NCBI GenBank assembly: GCA_002401495.1
Contig: NVTG01000020.1
Span: forward strand, 1-24,547
Source of the DNA: Candidatus Kaiserbacteria bacterium
GTDB taxonomy: Bacteria > Patescibacteria > Paceibacteria > UBA9973 > UBA2100
Direction: 5' to 3'
Length of the DNA: 24,547 nt
How positions within the stretch are numbered: the first letter of the stretch is position 1; every line of letters starts with the position of its first letter. Positions 14,118 through 23,625 of the stretch are shown here, piece by piece. The position numbers and the translations under genes are program-made. The notes beneath the pieces were generated by a model, which saw only the letters and a program-made list of their open reading frames with translations, was not told the DNA's origin and made no database searches.

Positions 14118-15380
14118 ATGAACGAATACCACACAGATGTAATAGTAGTTGGAGGAGGCGCGTCAGGAATGATGTGTGCGGCTAATATTGCACAAGGCGG
14201 AAAGCGAGTAATGTTGCTTGAAAAGAACACTGAACTTGGTAAAAAACTCTCAATAAGTGGAGGAGGTAGATGTAACATAACTAACGCTGAATTTGATACA
14301 AAGGAATTCCTGAAGCACTTCCCTACAACAGCTAAGTTTCTATACTCTCCATTCTCAAAATTCTCCTCAAAAGACACAATAAAATACTTCGAAAGCCGAG
14401 GACTCCCTATTGTAGTTGAGGCTCGAAAACGAGCTTTCCCCGCATCACAAAAAGCAACTGATGTTGTTGAATTGTTAAAGAGAGAACTTTCCTACAACCG
14501 AGTAGAAGTTGAAACTAACTCAGCAGTACGAGCGCTAGCCCAAGAAGAAGGGGAAATAACTGGTGTGGTTATGAAAAATGGAACTATCTATCGAGCACCG
14601 TATGTAGTCTTAGCTACAGGAGGAGTTTCCGCACCTGAAACAGGATCAACTGGTGACGGGTTTAGAATGCTAAGAGAAACAAATCACAAAGTGAGTGATC
14701 CGAGCCCAAACATAGTTCCATTGAAGACTAACGCTAAGTGGGTACACAAAATATCCGGTACTTCAGTTTCTTTTATGGAAATACGGTTCAGTCAAAATGG
14801 TAAAACTATGATAAAGAAAAAGGGAAAGATTCTCTTTACTCACTTTGGTATTTCAGGGCCACTTATCTTAAACTCTTCACACGAAGTTAGTGAACTTCTA
14901 AAAAAAGGTCCAGTCCATGCTGAAATAAACCTCTTCCCTGACACTAATGAAGGAGATCTAAACAAGCGAGTAGTTAGACTGTTCGACAAGAACAAAAATA
15001 AAAAGCTCCGAAACGTTCTTCCCGAACTCCTACCAAAGAGTCTTGCCCACGCCGTTATTTTCCTAGCGGATCTTTCCCTTGGAGAAGTTAGTATCCATTC
15101 AATAACAAAGGACCAAAGAAAGAAGCTAGTTAAAACTATGCAGGCTCTAGGATTTATGATCGCAGGAACTATGGGACTTGATCGTGCTGTAATTGCAGAC
15201 GGAGGTGTCGAACCTGAAGAAATAGATTTCTCAAATATGACTTCTCGTAGGTTTCCAAATCTTTATATACTAGGGGATTTGCTGAATATAAATAGAGCAA
15301 CGGGTGGCTACTCACTACAGTTAATGTGGACCACCGCATACGTTGCCGCAAAGGATATCTTAAAAAGGGTGGAAAAATAG
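14118..15380 (+). CDS. HI0933/YhiN-like FAD-dependent oxidoreductase
   Basis: About 420 aa from the ATG at 14118, chosen over a GTG at 14100 that lies inside the promoter. N-terminal FAD-binding 'DVIVVGGGASGMMCAANIA' then 'LLEKNTELGKKLSISGGGRCNITN', the strong signature of the HI0933-like family. 'VVLATGGVSAPETGSTGDGF' and 'THFGISGPLIL' follow, and the C-terminal flavin segment 'LYILGDLLNINRATGGYSLQLMW' closes the fold. Family members bind FAD (BaiN in bile-acid metabolism is one), but the substrate of most, including this one, is unknown. It is monocistronic, followed 27 nt later by tRNA-Asp on the same strand, which has its own promoter. Confidence 0.93.
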   Translation: MNEYHTDVIVVGGGASGMMCAANIAQGGKRVMLLEKNTELGKKLSISGGGRCNITNAEFDTKEFLKHFPTTAKFLYSPFSKFSSKDTIKYFESRGLPIVVEARKRAFPASQKATDVVELLKRELSYNRVEVETNSAVRALAQEEGEITGVVMKNGTIYRAPYVVLATGGVSAPETGSTGDGFRMLRETNHKVSDPSPNIVPLKTNAKWVHKISGTSVSFMEIRFSQNGKTMIKKKGKILFTHFGISGPLILNSSHEVSELLKKGPVHAEINLFPDTNEGDLNKRVVRLFDKNKNKKLRNVLPELLPKSLAHAVIFLADLSLGEVSIHSITKDQRKKLVKTMQALGFMIAGTMGLDRAVIADGGVEPEEIDFSNMTSRRFPNLYILGDLLNINRATGGYSLQLMWTTAYVAAKDILKRVEK

Positions 15381-15388
15381 ATATATCC

Positions 15389-15397
15389 TGTTAGAAT
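15389..15397 (+). promoter_or_regulatory. extended -10 promoter of tRNA-Asp
   Basis: TGTTAGAAT (TG, one base, TAGAAT), 10 nt before the mature 5' end of the tRNA; no clear -35. Confidence 0.5.
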
Positions 15398-15407
15398 GTC
15401 GGCTATT

Positions 15408-15482
15408 GCGGACGTAGCTCAATTTGGTTAGAGCACTCCCCTGTCACGGGAGAGGTTGAGGGTTCAAGTCCCTTCGTTCGCG
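15408..15482 (+). tRNA. tRNA-Asp (anticodon GUC)
   Basis: A 75-nt cloverleaf: acceptor GCGGACG/CGTTCGC, D-arm GCTC...GAGC, anticodon stem CTCCC/GGGAG with loop CTGTCAC (GTC), T-arm GAGGG-TTCAAGT-CCCTT and the discriminator G expected for Asp. A long terminator begins 6 nt after its end. Confidence 0.94.
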
Positions 15483-15487
15483 CAAAG

Positions 15488-15525
15488 AATACAAAAACCC
15501 TCCAACTAAGGAGGGTTTTTGTATT
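15488..15525. terminator. bidirectional terminator between convergent tRNAs
   Basis: Perfect 16-bp stem AATACAAAAACCCTCC / GGAGGGTTTTTGTATT with a 6-nt loop (15504-15509). The A- and T-rich outer arms give a T-tract on both strands, so it can end tRNA-Asp (+) and the CAU tRNA (-). Confidence 0.88.
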
Positions 15526-15529
15526 AATG

Positions 15530-15603
15530 TGTCGACGGGAGGATTCGAACCTCCGACCTAGCGCGTATGAGACGCTCGCTCTAACCAACTGAGCTACGCC
15601 GAC
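15530..15603 (-). tRNA. tRNA with CAU anticodon (elongator Met or Ile2)
   Basis: A 74-nt cloverleaf: acceptor GTCGGCG/CGTCGAC, D-arm GCTC-AGTTGGTTA-GAGC, anticodon stem AGCGT/GCGCT, loop CTCATAC (CAT), T-arm GGAGG-TTCGAAT-CCTCC and discriminator A. It lacks the initiator hallmarks (1-72 mismatch, three G-C pairs in the anticodon stem). Elongator Met or the TilS-modified Ile tRNA reading AUA cannot be told apart here. C38 is unusual. Confidence 0.88.
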
Positions 15604-15620
15604 ATTGTCAATAGTTTACA

Positions 15621-15669
15621 CAAGATAAAGCAAAAGACCACTTCTTGAGTGGTCTTTTGCTTTAACTTG
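15621..15669 (-). terminator. terminator abutting the initiator tRNA
   Basis: A 17-bp perfect stem (15626-15642 with 15648-15664, core AAAGACCACT / AGTGGTCTTT, loop TCTTG), extended by four more pairs (CAAG/CTTG) across an A/A mismatch. On the minus strand it begins at the base right after the tRNA discriminator and has a TTTTGCTTTA tail. Confidence 0.85.
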
Positions 15670-15740
15670 TTGCGGGAACCGGAATTGCACCGATGGCTCG
15701 GGGTTATGAGCCCCGCGAGATACTACTTCTCCACCCCGCT
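15670..15740 (-). tRNA. initiator tRNA-fMet (CAU) with altered elbow bases
   Basis: A 71-nt cloverleaf with initiator hallmarks: unpaired 1-72 (A1/A72), A11-U24 in the D-stem (GAGA/TCTC), three G-C pairs closing the anticodon stem (CGGGG/CCCCG), loop CTCATAA and discriminator A. Odd features: the D-loop is AGTAGTA, giving A18 where tRNA-Gln of this window has AATGGTA (G18), and the T-loop is TGCAATT, giving G55 in place of the near-universal U55. C56, A58 and G19 are kept, and the variable loop has only 4 nt. Position 1 is A where E. coli has C. CCA is not encoded (ACAAG follows). Confidence 0.9.
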
Positions 15741-15761
15741 GTCGGAAAGAGTACCATAAAA

Positions 15762-16379
15762 CTAGATATAACCCAATTCTTTAAACACTTTTTCGTATAG
15801 CCCTATAGCCCTTTTAGCCTCTCTTTGAGAAAGATCAAAGTCAGCTCCATCGTGGGCTATTCTGTTTCTAACCTTATGAGCCTCCCAAGCATCATCAATA
15901 CTATTAATGTCTCCTTTTTGTACTTGTTTCATCTTTTCCCCTACTCCGTCACCGATATAACCTTTTGAAGTAATAACATCATCAAGCATTATATCTGCCT
16001 CCATTACTGCTTGTCTCCAATCATTAGGGTTTTCTGAAGAAACAGCAGTCATTACACCTCTCCAACGTCCTTCGTGAGCACTTCCTGCTGTTTTCTCATT
16101 TCCTGCAAGGCCAAGTAATTTTCTTCCTTCTTTTGATATTGGCTGTTCCTTATAAAACTTATCCTCGGCTGCTCTAACCTGACTTAAACGAATCTTAGTG
16201 TAAATTATTCCAATAATAATTAAAAGAGAAACGAAAAACGCGAAATTAAAAAACGGAGACCAGGCACTGTTTAAAATATAATCCTGCATTGAAGTATCTG
16301 CAGAATATTCTTGAACTTCTACAAACTCTTGAAAGTCTGAATTAAAGCTCGGTGCTGTAACTGAATTTAAGTGCGACAT
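15762..16379 (-). CDS. membrane-anchored protein with HEPN-like Rx4H motif
   Basis: A 205-aa protein: about 40 polar residues outside, one transmembrane helix (about 43-61), then a cytoplasmic, largely helical domain. Near the end 'WEAHKVRNRIAHDG' contains R171-x4-H176, the motif of HEPN ribonucleases, followed by 'LSQREAKRAIGLYEKVFKELGY', an amphipathic helix typical of HEPN ends. 'DWRQAVMEADIMLDDVI' fits an earlier HEPN helix. HEPN proteins are often RNases in toxin-antitoxin and defence systems, or non-catalytic RNA-binding modules. No antitoxin partner is adjacent. It starts 1 nt after gatA, at the end of the pilD-to-gatA gene block. HEPN identity is likely; activity is inferred. Confidence 0.8.
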   Translation of the reverse strand: MSHLNSVTAPSFNSDFQEFVEVQEYSADTSMQDYILNSAWSPFFNFAFFVSLLIIIGIIYTKIRLSQVRAAEDKFYKEQPISKEGRKLLGLAGNEKTAGSAHEGRWRGVMTAVSSENPNDWRQAVMEADIMLDDVITSKGYIGDGVGEKMKQVQKGDINSIDDAWEAHKVRNRIAHDGADFDLSQREAKRAIGLYEKVFKELGYI

Positions 16380-16380
16380 A

Positions 16381-17760
16381 CTACTCTATTGTCTCAAACT
16401 TCTTACCAATTTTAAATAGCGAATCATCCTGTTTGTGGGGAGCGAGAAATTGCATACCAATAGGTAAATCTACCCCATCTCTTGAAACAGTTCCCATCGG
16501 AATTGAAATTGCTGGAATTCCAGCCAAGTTAGCAGGAACTGTGAAGATGTCAGCCGCATACATGGAAAGAGGATCATCTGACTTCTCACCTATCTTAAAT
16601 GCAGGAGTTGGAGTTGTGGGTGTTGCAATAACATCAACTTTAGAAAAAGCCTCTTTAAAGTCTCCTCTAATCTGATCTCTAACTGCTTCTGCTTTCCTAT
16701 AATACGCATCGGCGTATCCTGCTGAAAGTACAAAAGCACCAATTAATATTCTTCTACGTGACTCGGCGCCAAACCCTGAACCTCTTGTTTCTAAATAATC
16801 GCCCAAAAGATCGTCTCCCTCTTTTTTTACTCCGTAGCGAACTCCGTCATATCGCGCAAGGTTAGTTGAAGCCTCCGCCGGCATAACAATATAATACGCA
16901 GCCAAAGAATACTTTACGTTTGGCAAATCTATATCAACTATTTCATAACCTTCTTTTTTCATTTTCTCTAAAGATTCTTCAAAAGATTTAAGAACATCTT
17001 CATCAACGCCCTTTAAAGAGCTCCTTGGGACTCCAATTATTTTTGGCTCTGTTGTGTCTACTTCCACATTCAAAGAAGTAGCATCTCTTTTGTCATAACC
17101 TCGTATTGCATCAAAAAGAATTTTTGAATCCTCAACGGTTGTAGTTAAGGGCCCAATTTGATCCAAAGAAGAACCCATCGCCATAGCTCCATAGCGCGAA
17201 ACTACACCGTAGGTTGCCTTGAACCCAACAAGACCACAAAAGGCTGCTGGTTGGCGTATAGAGCCTCCAGTATCCGTTCCTAGGCCTGCTATAGCCAAAT
17301 CTCCAGCAACAGCAGCAGCCGTTCCCCCGGAAGAGCCTCCTGGAACTCTATTAACGTCATGAGGGTTTTTTGTTACACCATATGCTGAGTTTTCAGTTGA
17401 AGATCCCATGGCAAACTCATCCATGTTTGTGCGTCCTATTAAAACAGCACCCTGCTCTTTTAATTTTTCAATAACATGAGCATCATAACTTGCTTGATAA
17501 TTCTCAAGTATTTTTGAAGCGCCACTTACGATGTGGCCTTTAATTAAAATATTATCTTTTATCGCTAAAGGAATTCCTGTAAGTGGATGAATGTCTCCTT
17601 CTTCAATCATTTTGTCAGCACGTTTTGCTTGTTCTTCTACATCATCAAAAATCTCTAAATATGCATTTAGATTATCTTCCTTTTCCAAATATTGCTTTGC
17701 TAGTTCAACAGAAGTTATCTCCCCTTTGTCCAACAAGTTTCTTGCTTCTTTAATAGTCAT
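16381..17760 (-). CDS. gatA: Asp/Glu-tRNA(Asn/Gln) amidotransferase subunit A
   Basis: A 459-aa amidase-signature protein. The catalytic triad is visible: K68 in 'IPLAIKDN', cis-Ser S143 in 'PGGSSGG' and nucleophile S167 in 'DTGGSIRQPA'. GatA releases ammonia from glutamine and passes it to GatB, which amidates Glu-tRNA(Gln) or Asp-tRNA(Asn). GatC is encoded directly upstream (1-nt gap); GatB is not in the window. The ATG at 17760 is fixed by the gatC stop. The HEPN-like gene follows 1 nt after. Confidence 0.97.
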   Translation of the reverse strand: MTIKEARNLLDKGEITSVELAKQYLEKEDNLNAYLEIFDDVEEQAKRADKMIEEGDIHPLTGIPLAIKDNILIKGHIVSGASKILENYQASYDAHVIEKLKEQGAVLIGRTNMDEFAMGSSTENSAYGVTKNPHDVNRVPGGSSGGTAAAVAGDLAIAGLGTDTGGSIRQPAAFCGLVGFKATYGVVSRYGAMAMGSSLDQIGPLTTTVEDSKILFDAIRGYDKRDATSLNVEVDTTEPKIIGVPRSSLKGVDEDVLKSFEESLEKMKKEGYEIVDIDLPNVKYSLAAYYIVMPAEASTNLARYDGVRYGVKKEGDDLLGDYLETRGSGFGAESRRRILIGAFVLSAGYADAYYRKAEAVRDQIRGDFKEAFSKVDVIATPTTPTPAFKIGEKSDDPLSMYAADIFTVPANLAGIPAISIPMGTVSRDGVDLPIGMQFLAPHKQDDSLFKIGKKFETIE

Positions 17761-17761
17761 A

Positions 17762-20037
<2,276 letters not shown>

Positions 20038-20059
20038 CTACGACAACCACTTTTTTCCT

Positions 20060-20539
20060 CTAAAACGTAGCTCTAACCGCTCTTTCGAGCCTTCTTGGAT
20101 TATCATGATCATTACATCCAGTGTTGTAGCCAAGAGATTCTATAGTTGTGTGCGGCGCTGTGTCTCTTTTAGTTACGGTTACATACGAGCAAAATCCATC
20201 TACAGAGAACCAAAACTTACTCACACTTGTACCTCCCAAGCCACTAACACCATCTGAGATTCCGTCTCCTTGATTTGTTGGGAAATCTACCAAAGTCTCA
20301 TCAGAACATTTTGGACTTCCTGCAAATACAGTTGAATCATTGAAAGCATCGTGATGGAAATCCCAATACATGGCACATTCTGCTCCGGAGTCTGCTGCAT
20401 AGAAAGCAAACTGGGAATCTCTTCCTAGAGATGAGAGGATCAGCTCTTTCTGTGCGATTGTAAACATAGAAAGACCAAGAGCCGTTAGCAAAGATGCTAG
20501 AAGTGCTGCGATAAGTAATGTAAATCCTCTATTTTTCAT
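20060..20539 (-). CDS. PilX/GspK-like minor pilin (tip subunit candidate)
   Basis: About 159 aa from the ATG at 20539 (MKNRGFTLLIAALL...), 2 nt after the previous pilin stop; a longer frame would overlap that gene. The class III prepilin signal is cleaved after Gly in 'KNRG', leaving FTLLI. Residue +5 is Ile, not Glu. GspK-type tip pilins also lack Glu5 because they sit at the end of the fibre. 'GRDSQFAFYAADSGAECAMYWD' is the PilX-like region after the N-terminal helix. Several Cys residues occur in the globular part. It is the last of four minor pilins, 34 nt before ligA. Confidence 0.85.
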   Translation of the reverse strand: MKNRGFTLLIAALLASLLTALGLSMFTIAQKELILSSLGRDSQFAFYAADSGAECAMYWDFHHDAFNDSTVFAGSPKCSDETLVDFPTNQGDGISDGVSGLGGTSVSKFWFSVDGFCSYVTVTKRDTAPHTTIESLGYNTGCNDHDNPRRLERAVRATF

Positions 20540-20541
20540 AA

Positions 20542-21054
20542 TTAACTTTGGGGTGGAACCCAATTAAAGATGGTCTCCTTCAGCTCTATGGTCCTTTTGT
20601 TAAAAGAACCCGTCTGCCACTCAACTTTTACAGTTATTGTAGCCTCATTTATATTAGTTCCATCAATATCAACCTTGGTACTCCTACTAAAACGACTATC
20701 TGTACCTGACTGGTGGTTATAAAAAGTACCATCATGTTTTAGTTTCGTGTCCAAACAAGAAGTACAAGAGTCTAATGAGCCATCTATAACATCTACATGA
20801 AAATTAGAGTCCGTAGGTATTCCTGACAGCCAATCTGTAGATTGTCCGTCTAAATATCTTAATAAATTACCATCCCTCGTATTACGTACAATTTCAATCG
20901 CTTCTTGCCCTAGATAAAATGCTGTAGTTTGATCTTTTGCGTATATTGCAGAAAATAAACTCTGAGAAGAAAGAGTAAGTGGTGCTGTTATTGCAACCAC
21001 AAGAACAGAGATGGCAACCATTGTTTCAACTAATGTAAATCCTTTATTCATCAT
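20542..21054 (-). CDS. type IV pilus minor pilin (PilV/GspI-like)
   Basis: A 170-aa prepilin: 'MMNKG' leader, cleavage before 'FTLVETMVAISVLVVAI' with Glu at +5, then a variable domain. 'YLGQEAIEIVRNTRDGN' is typical of PilV/GspI-like minor pilins. The Cys pair 'CTSCL' may form a disulfide. It overlaps the previous pilin gene by 4 nt and precedes the next by 2 nt. Confidence 0.88.
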   Translation of the reverse strand: MMNKGFTLVETMVAISVLVVAITAPLTLSSQSLFSAIYAKDQTTAFYLGQEAIEIVRNTRDGNLLRYLDGQSTDWLSGIPTDSNFHVDVIDGSLDSCTSCLDTKLKHDGTFYNHQSGTDSRFSRSTKVDIDGTNINEATITVKVEWQTGSFNKRTIELKETIFNWVPPQS

Positions 21055-21659
21055 AAATCTAAAATGCGCTGCGAAGCGGTTGCCTGAATGTTAAAAGTCG
21101 TTCGAGTCTTCAATTTACCTCCAATTAAACCTGGTGAATCTTCCGAACCCGCTGTTCCTTGAATAACAAAAACTGCTTTTGGTTGGGATACATCTCCATT
21201 ACTTGAAAGTGTTTGTGCTGCGCCTGTTACATAGACCTCAAAAGAGTCTATATGTATTTCCGGAGCTGTTATCGGAAGAGAAGTACTTCGCGAGTCTGTG
21301 GACTTGTATAATCGTCCCCCATCAATCCAATACACCCATTGATCTGCGTTAGAAGAGGTTCCATTAAAAGATTCAAAAGCTAAAAGCTCTTCCCCAGATG
21401 AGCAATTTTTTCGTGTTGCAAGTGTATTATTATTCGTGGTGTTTCCACCCCTACAACTATAATTTGTTCCCATTCTTACATTTCTAACCATCCCATCTAA
21501 GGCGATGTTTAAGTTATTCATAACAGATTGTATAGATTGTGCCTTTCTGTTTGCATCAAGTAGAGATAGTAGTGCTCCAGTACTTATTGTCATAACAACA
21601 GAAAACAGTGAGACCGCAACCATCATTTCAATCAATGTAAATCCTTTATTATTCATCAT
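21051..21659 (-). CDS. type IV pilus minor pilin (PilW/GspJ-like)
   Basis: About 202 aa from tandem ATGs at 21659/21656: 'MMNNKG' leader and 'FTLIEMMVAVSLFSVVMTISTGALLSLLD' with Glu at +5. 'VMNNLNIALDGMVRNVRMG' and the later 'FVIQGTAG...KTRTTFNIQATASQR' match GspJ/PilW-like subunits. The upstream start at 21692 is rejected because it would put 11 extra residues ahead of a normal prepilin leader. It overlaps the GspH-like gene by about 11 nt and the PilV-like gene by 4 nt. Confidence 0.88.
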   Translation of the reverse strand: MMNNKGFTLIEMMVAVSLFSVVMTISTGALLSLLDANRKAQSIQSVMNNLNIALDGMVRNVRMGTNYSCRGGNTTNNNTLATRKNCSSGEELLAFESFNGTSSNADQWVYWIDGGRLYKSTDSRSTSLPITAPEIHIDSFEVYVTGAAQTLSSNGDVSQPKAVFVIQGTAGSEDSPGLIGGKLKTRTTFNIQATASQRILDL

Positions 21660-22212
21660 ATCTTTGTACTGAAATCTGACCTGCAGATTCAATTAAAACA
21701 CTTCTTTTTTTCTCCTGAGGAGAAACCAGTACTATACGAGCGCTACTATAGGAAGTGAATGAACCACCTGTGGATGCTCTTATTATAGCGTCCGGTTCAG
21801 GTCTTTTGAAAAGAATGTCTAGTTCAATTATATTGCAACTCTCAGAACCTCCTGAAGAGACACATATTCTATCAATTGAATACCCTCTTCCTAAGGTAGA
21901 GGTCTTAACCCACTCGGTACTTGCAGAATTAAAGAAACTATTTCCGTCAGCATCCGAGTAAAGAGAAAAAGAATTGGTACTGCTTCCTAAATCAAAATAG
22001 ACACCATGCCCTGTTGAGAAGCCTCCTTGAAACGCCCTTGATGATATACCAAACACCTGTGCCTCTCTTACTGAAAGTGCTACCTCATAAGCCAGGTTCC
22101 TTAAAAGTACTTGTCCTCCAAACTTATTGTAGTTCACGAGTAAGATACTGGTAATAATCATCATTATTCCCATGACAACTATTAATTCTATAAGTGTAAA
22201 ACCTCTTTTCAT
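21649..22212 (-). CDS. GspH/FimT-like minor pilin
   Basis: A 187-aa prepilin: 'MKRG' leader, then 'FTLIELIVVMGIMMIITSILL' with Glu at +5, and 'NLAYEVALSVREAQVFGIS', characteristic of GspH/FimT pseudopilins. Its ATG overlaps the pilD stop by 4 nt. Together with the three following pilins it would form the priming complex at the pilus tip. Confidence 0.9.
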   Translation of the reverse strand: MKRGFTLIELIVVMGIMMIITSILLVNYNKFGGQVLLRNLAYEVALSVREAQVFGISSRAFQGGFSTGHGVYFDLGSSTNSFSLYSDADGNSFFNSASTEWVKTSTLGRGYSIDRICVSSGGSESCNIIELDILFKRPEPDAIIRASTGGSFTSYSSARIVLVSPQEKKRSVLIESAGQISVQRYDE

Positions 22213-22979
22213 ATAAACAAATCAGTTAACGCAAGTAAGTCTACGTTAAATAGAAATACGAGGATAAAACCAAGGATCAAAAAAGGAGCAAAGGGTACCT
22301 CGCTTTTCATTGTAAAACTTATACGAGCACCTCTCAACGGGGTGAATCGCATAACTTTTGGAATAGCCAAAAGTATCAAGCTTATTACAGCCCCTAATAT
22401 GAAGCCGAGCATAACTGCCATTAGTCCACCGTAAATTCCTAAAAGGAATCCAAACCCAATTGTTAATTTTACATCTCCAAATCCCATCCACTGTCCTTTG
22501 GAAACTAACCAAAGTAAAAATAACGGTAGTGCAACAACTATTCCACTGAATGCCATGTAAATAAGTGGAGTGGTTGCCATGTTTGCAATAAACGTCACAA
22601 CTATAAACGTATACACTACACTATTAGGAATGATGGTATGTCGTATGTCGTATGTTGCTATAACAACAAGTAGACTTACCAAAACCAACGAAATTAATGT
22701 TTCGAACAGTGGGAATCCCTTCATCCAAACAAGAGCAAATAGTATTGCGGTTGATATTTCTACCATCCAATACTGACTAGATATTCCACTTCCGCAAGAT
22801 TTGCAATTGCCCTTCAGGAGGAAAAACGAAACTACTGGGATGAGTTCAAAAAAACCTAAAGTAGAACCACAGCTCATACACCCGCTCCTACCTTCAGTAG
22901 AGCGTCCTGTATTAAGACGCAAAATAACAACATTTAGGAAGCTACCTAGAATTAATCCTGCTAAAGCCGCTATTATCAT
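22209..22979 (-). CDS. pilD: prepilin peptidase (type IV leader peptidase, A24)
   Basis: About 256 aa from the ATG at 22979; the longer frame to 23063 runs through the upstream terminator and is rejected. It begins 'MIIAALAGLILGSFLNVVILRL', then a zinc tetra-Cys domain (CMSC...CKSC) that many PilD proteins carry. The two catalytic aspartates are in 'ATYDIRHTIIPN' and 'GFGDVKL'. About eight membrane spans. It cleaves the leader of the pilins encoded next to it; N-methylation would need the cytosolic domain, which is present. The gene is first in a nine-gene block, with a TATAAT 6 nt before its ATG. Confidence 0.95.
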   Translation of the reverse strand: MIIAALAGLILGSFLNVVILRLNTGRSTEGRSGCMSCGSTLGFFELIPVVSFFLLKGNCKSCGSGISSQYWMVEISTAILFALVWMKGFPLFETLISLVLVSLLVVIATYDIRHTIIPNSVVYTFIVVTFIANMATTPLIYMAFSGIVVALPLFLLWLVSKGQWMGFGDVKLTIGFGFLLGIYGGLMAVMLGFILGAVISLILLAIPKVMRFTPLRGARISFTMKSEVPFAPFLILGFILVFLFNVDLLALTDLFI

Positions 22980-22985
22980 GGGTAA

Positions 22986-22991
22986 ATTATA
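22986..22991 (-). promoter_or_regulatory. promoter of the pilD-pilin-ligA-gatCA block
   Basis: TGTTATAAT (extended -10) on the minus strand, with TTACCC between it and the pilD ATG. It lies directly after the T-tract of the pilin terminator, so termination of one transcript and start of the next are only a few bases apart. Confidence 0.65.
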
Positions 22992-22996
22992 ACAGC

Positions 22997-23025
22997 AAAA
23001 CACGCACCTGATTGGTGCGTGTTTT
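22997..23025 (-). terminator. terminator of the major pilin gene
   Basis: Perfect 12-bp stem AAAACACGCACC / GGTGCGTGTTTT with a 5-nt loop (23009-23013), ending in TTTTGCTGTT on the minus strand, 23 nt after the pilin stop. Confidence 0.88.
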
Positions 23026-23047
23026 ACAATTAAGGTAAGAATATTAC

Positions 23048-23467
23048 CTACGGTTGAACACAATATATTGTTCCGTCACCAAGACAATCTTCTCCTAGAA
23101 CTGTTCCGTCTATATCCGAACCAAGGACATTATGGGTAGTTTCTAAGTCTGCCAATAGAACATATGATGTAGTTCCAGTAGCTACGTATGTATACGCTGT
23201 TGTAGTTTGAGGATCAATTGGTGCAACAGGAATGTAGTCAGGTACTAATGCAGAAGTAGCTGATGGATACCCATTGTTTGAGTCGTAGTACATTTCAAGA
23301 GCTAGTTGTAGCTGCTTAACATCTCCAATACGTCGAGCGTCTCGTGATTTTTCACGCGCTGAGTTTAGTGATGCTAGTACTACTGATGAAAGAATACCTA
23401 TGATTGCTATAACAACTAGCAATTCAATTAGTGTAAACCCTCGAGTTTTTTTAGTAAAAAGTTTCAT
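23048..23467 (-). CDS. pilA: major type IV pilin (PilA-like)
   Basis: A 139-aa prepilin with leader 'MKLFTKKTRG' and 'FTLIELLVVIAIIGILSSVVLASLNSAREKSRDARRIGDVKQLQLALEMYYDSNNGYP', a canonical N-terminal helix with Glu at +5. The short C-terminal domain has one Cys pair ('DCLGDGTIYC'), fitting a small D-region disulfide loop. It is expected to be the main pilus subunit because it is separated from the minor pilin block by a strong terminator and preceded by a long structured leader. The start has no clear Shine-Dalgarno. Confidence 0.93.
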   Translation of the reverse strand: MKLFTKKTRGFTLIELLVVIAIIGILSSVVLASLNSAREKSRDARRIGDVKQLQLALEMYYDSNNGYPSATSALVPDYIPVAPIDPQTTTAYTYVATGTTSYVLLADLETTHNVLGSDIDGTVLGEDCLGDGTIYCVQP

Positions 23468-23625
23468 ATTTATCTAATCTATTAATAATAATAAATACCT
23501 TTGTGCACGGCAGGTGTTATTCAACATCTATGTACAACCCCAAGACCGCGAACGACCAGTTCTGCCTTGTATACCTACATTATGCGCCCCAATGGGTGCT
23601 CTCACACTGTCCATTGTGGATAACG
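23468..23625 (-). other. structured intergenic leader between pilC and pilA
   Basis: A 158-nt gap without a convincing gene, visibly richer in G and C than the flanking coding DNA. It contains a 9-bp stem with one mismatch (23587-23595 CCCCAATGG with 23611-23619 CCATTGTGG) just after the pilC stop, and a smaller stem GGTGTT/AACATC near 23511-23526. The last 35 nt before pilA are AT-rich, with TATTAT-like elements that could be its promoter. No known riboswitch is recognised. Confidence 0.4.

Noticed and set aside
15403..15588. 61-aa minus-strand open frame ending ...ARTKGLEPSTSPVTGE...
   Set aside because: It is a translation of the tRNA-Asp gene and terminator in reverse; this kind of tRNA-derived peptide is a known false gene.
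15530..15603. Second initiator tRNA
   Set aside because: It has a full 1-72 pair, a U-G pair in the anticodon stem and no run of three G-C pairs, so it is an elongator-type CAU tRNA.
23529..23615. 28-aa frame beginning MDSVRAPIGA in the pilC-pilA gap
   Set aside because: It starts inside the hairpin, has no ribosome-binding site and an unremarkable sequence.
23468..23625. c-di-GMP riboswitch before pilA
   Set aside because: The conserved core and tetraloop-receptor elements of the class I aptamer are not recognisable.
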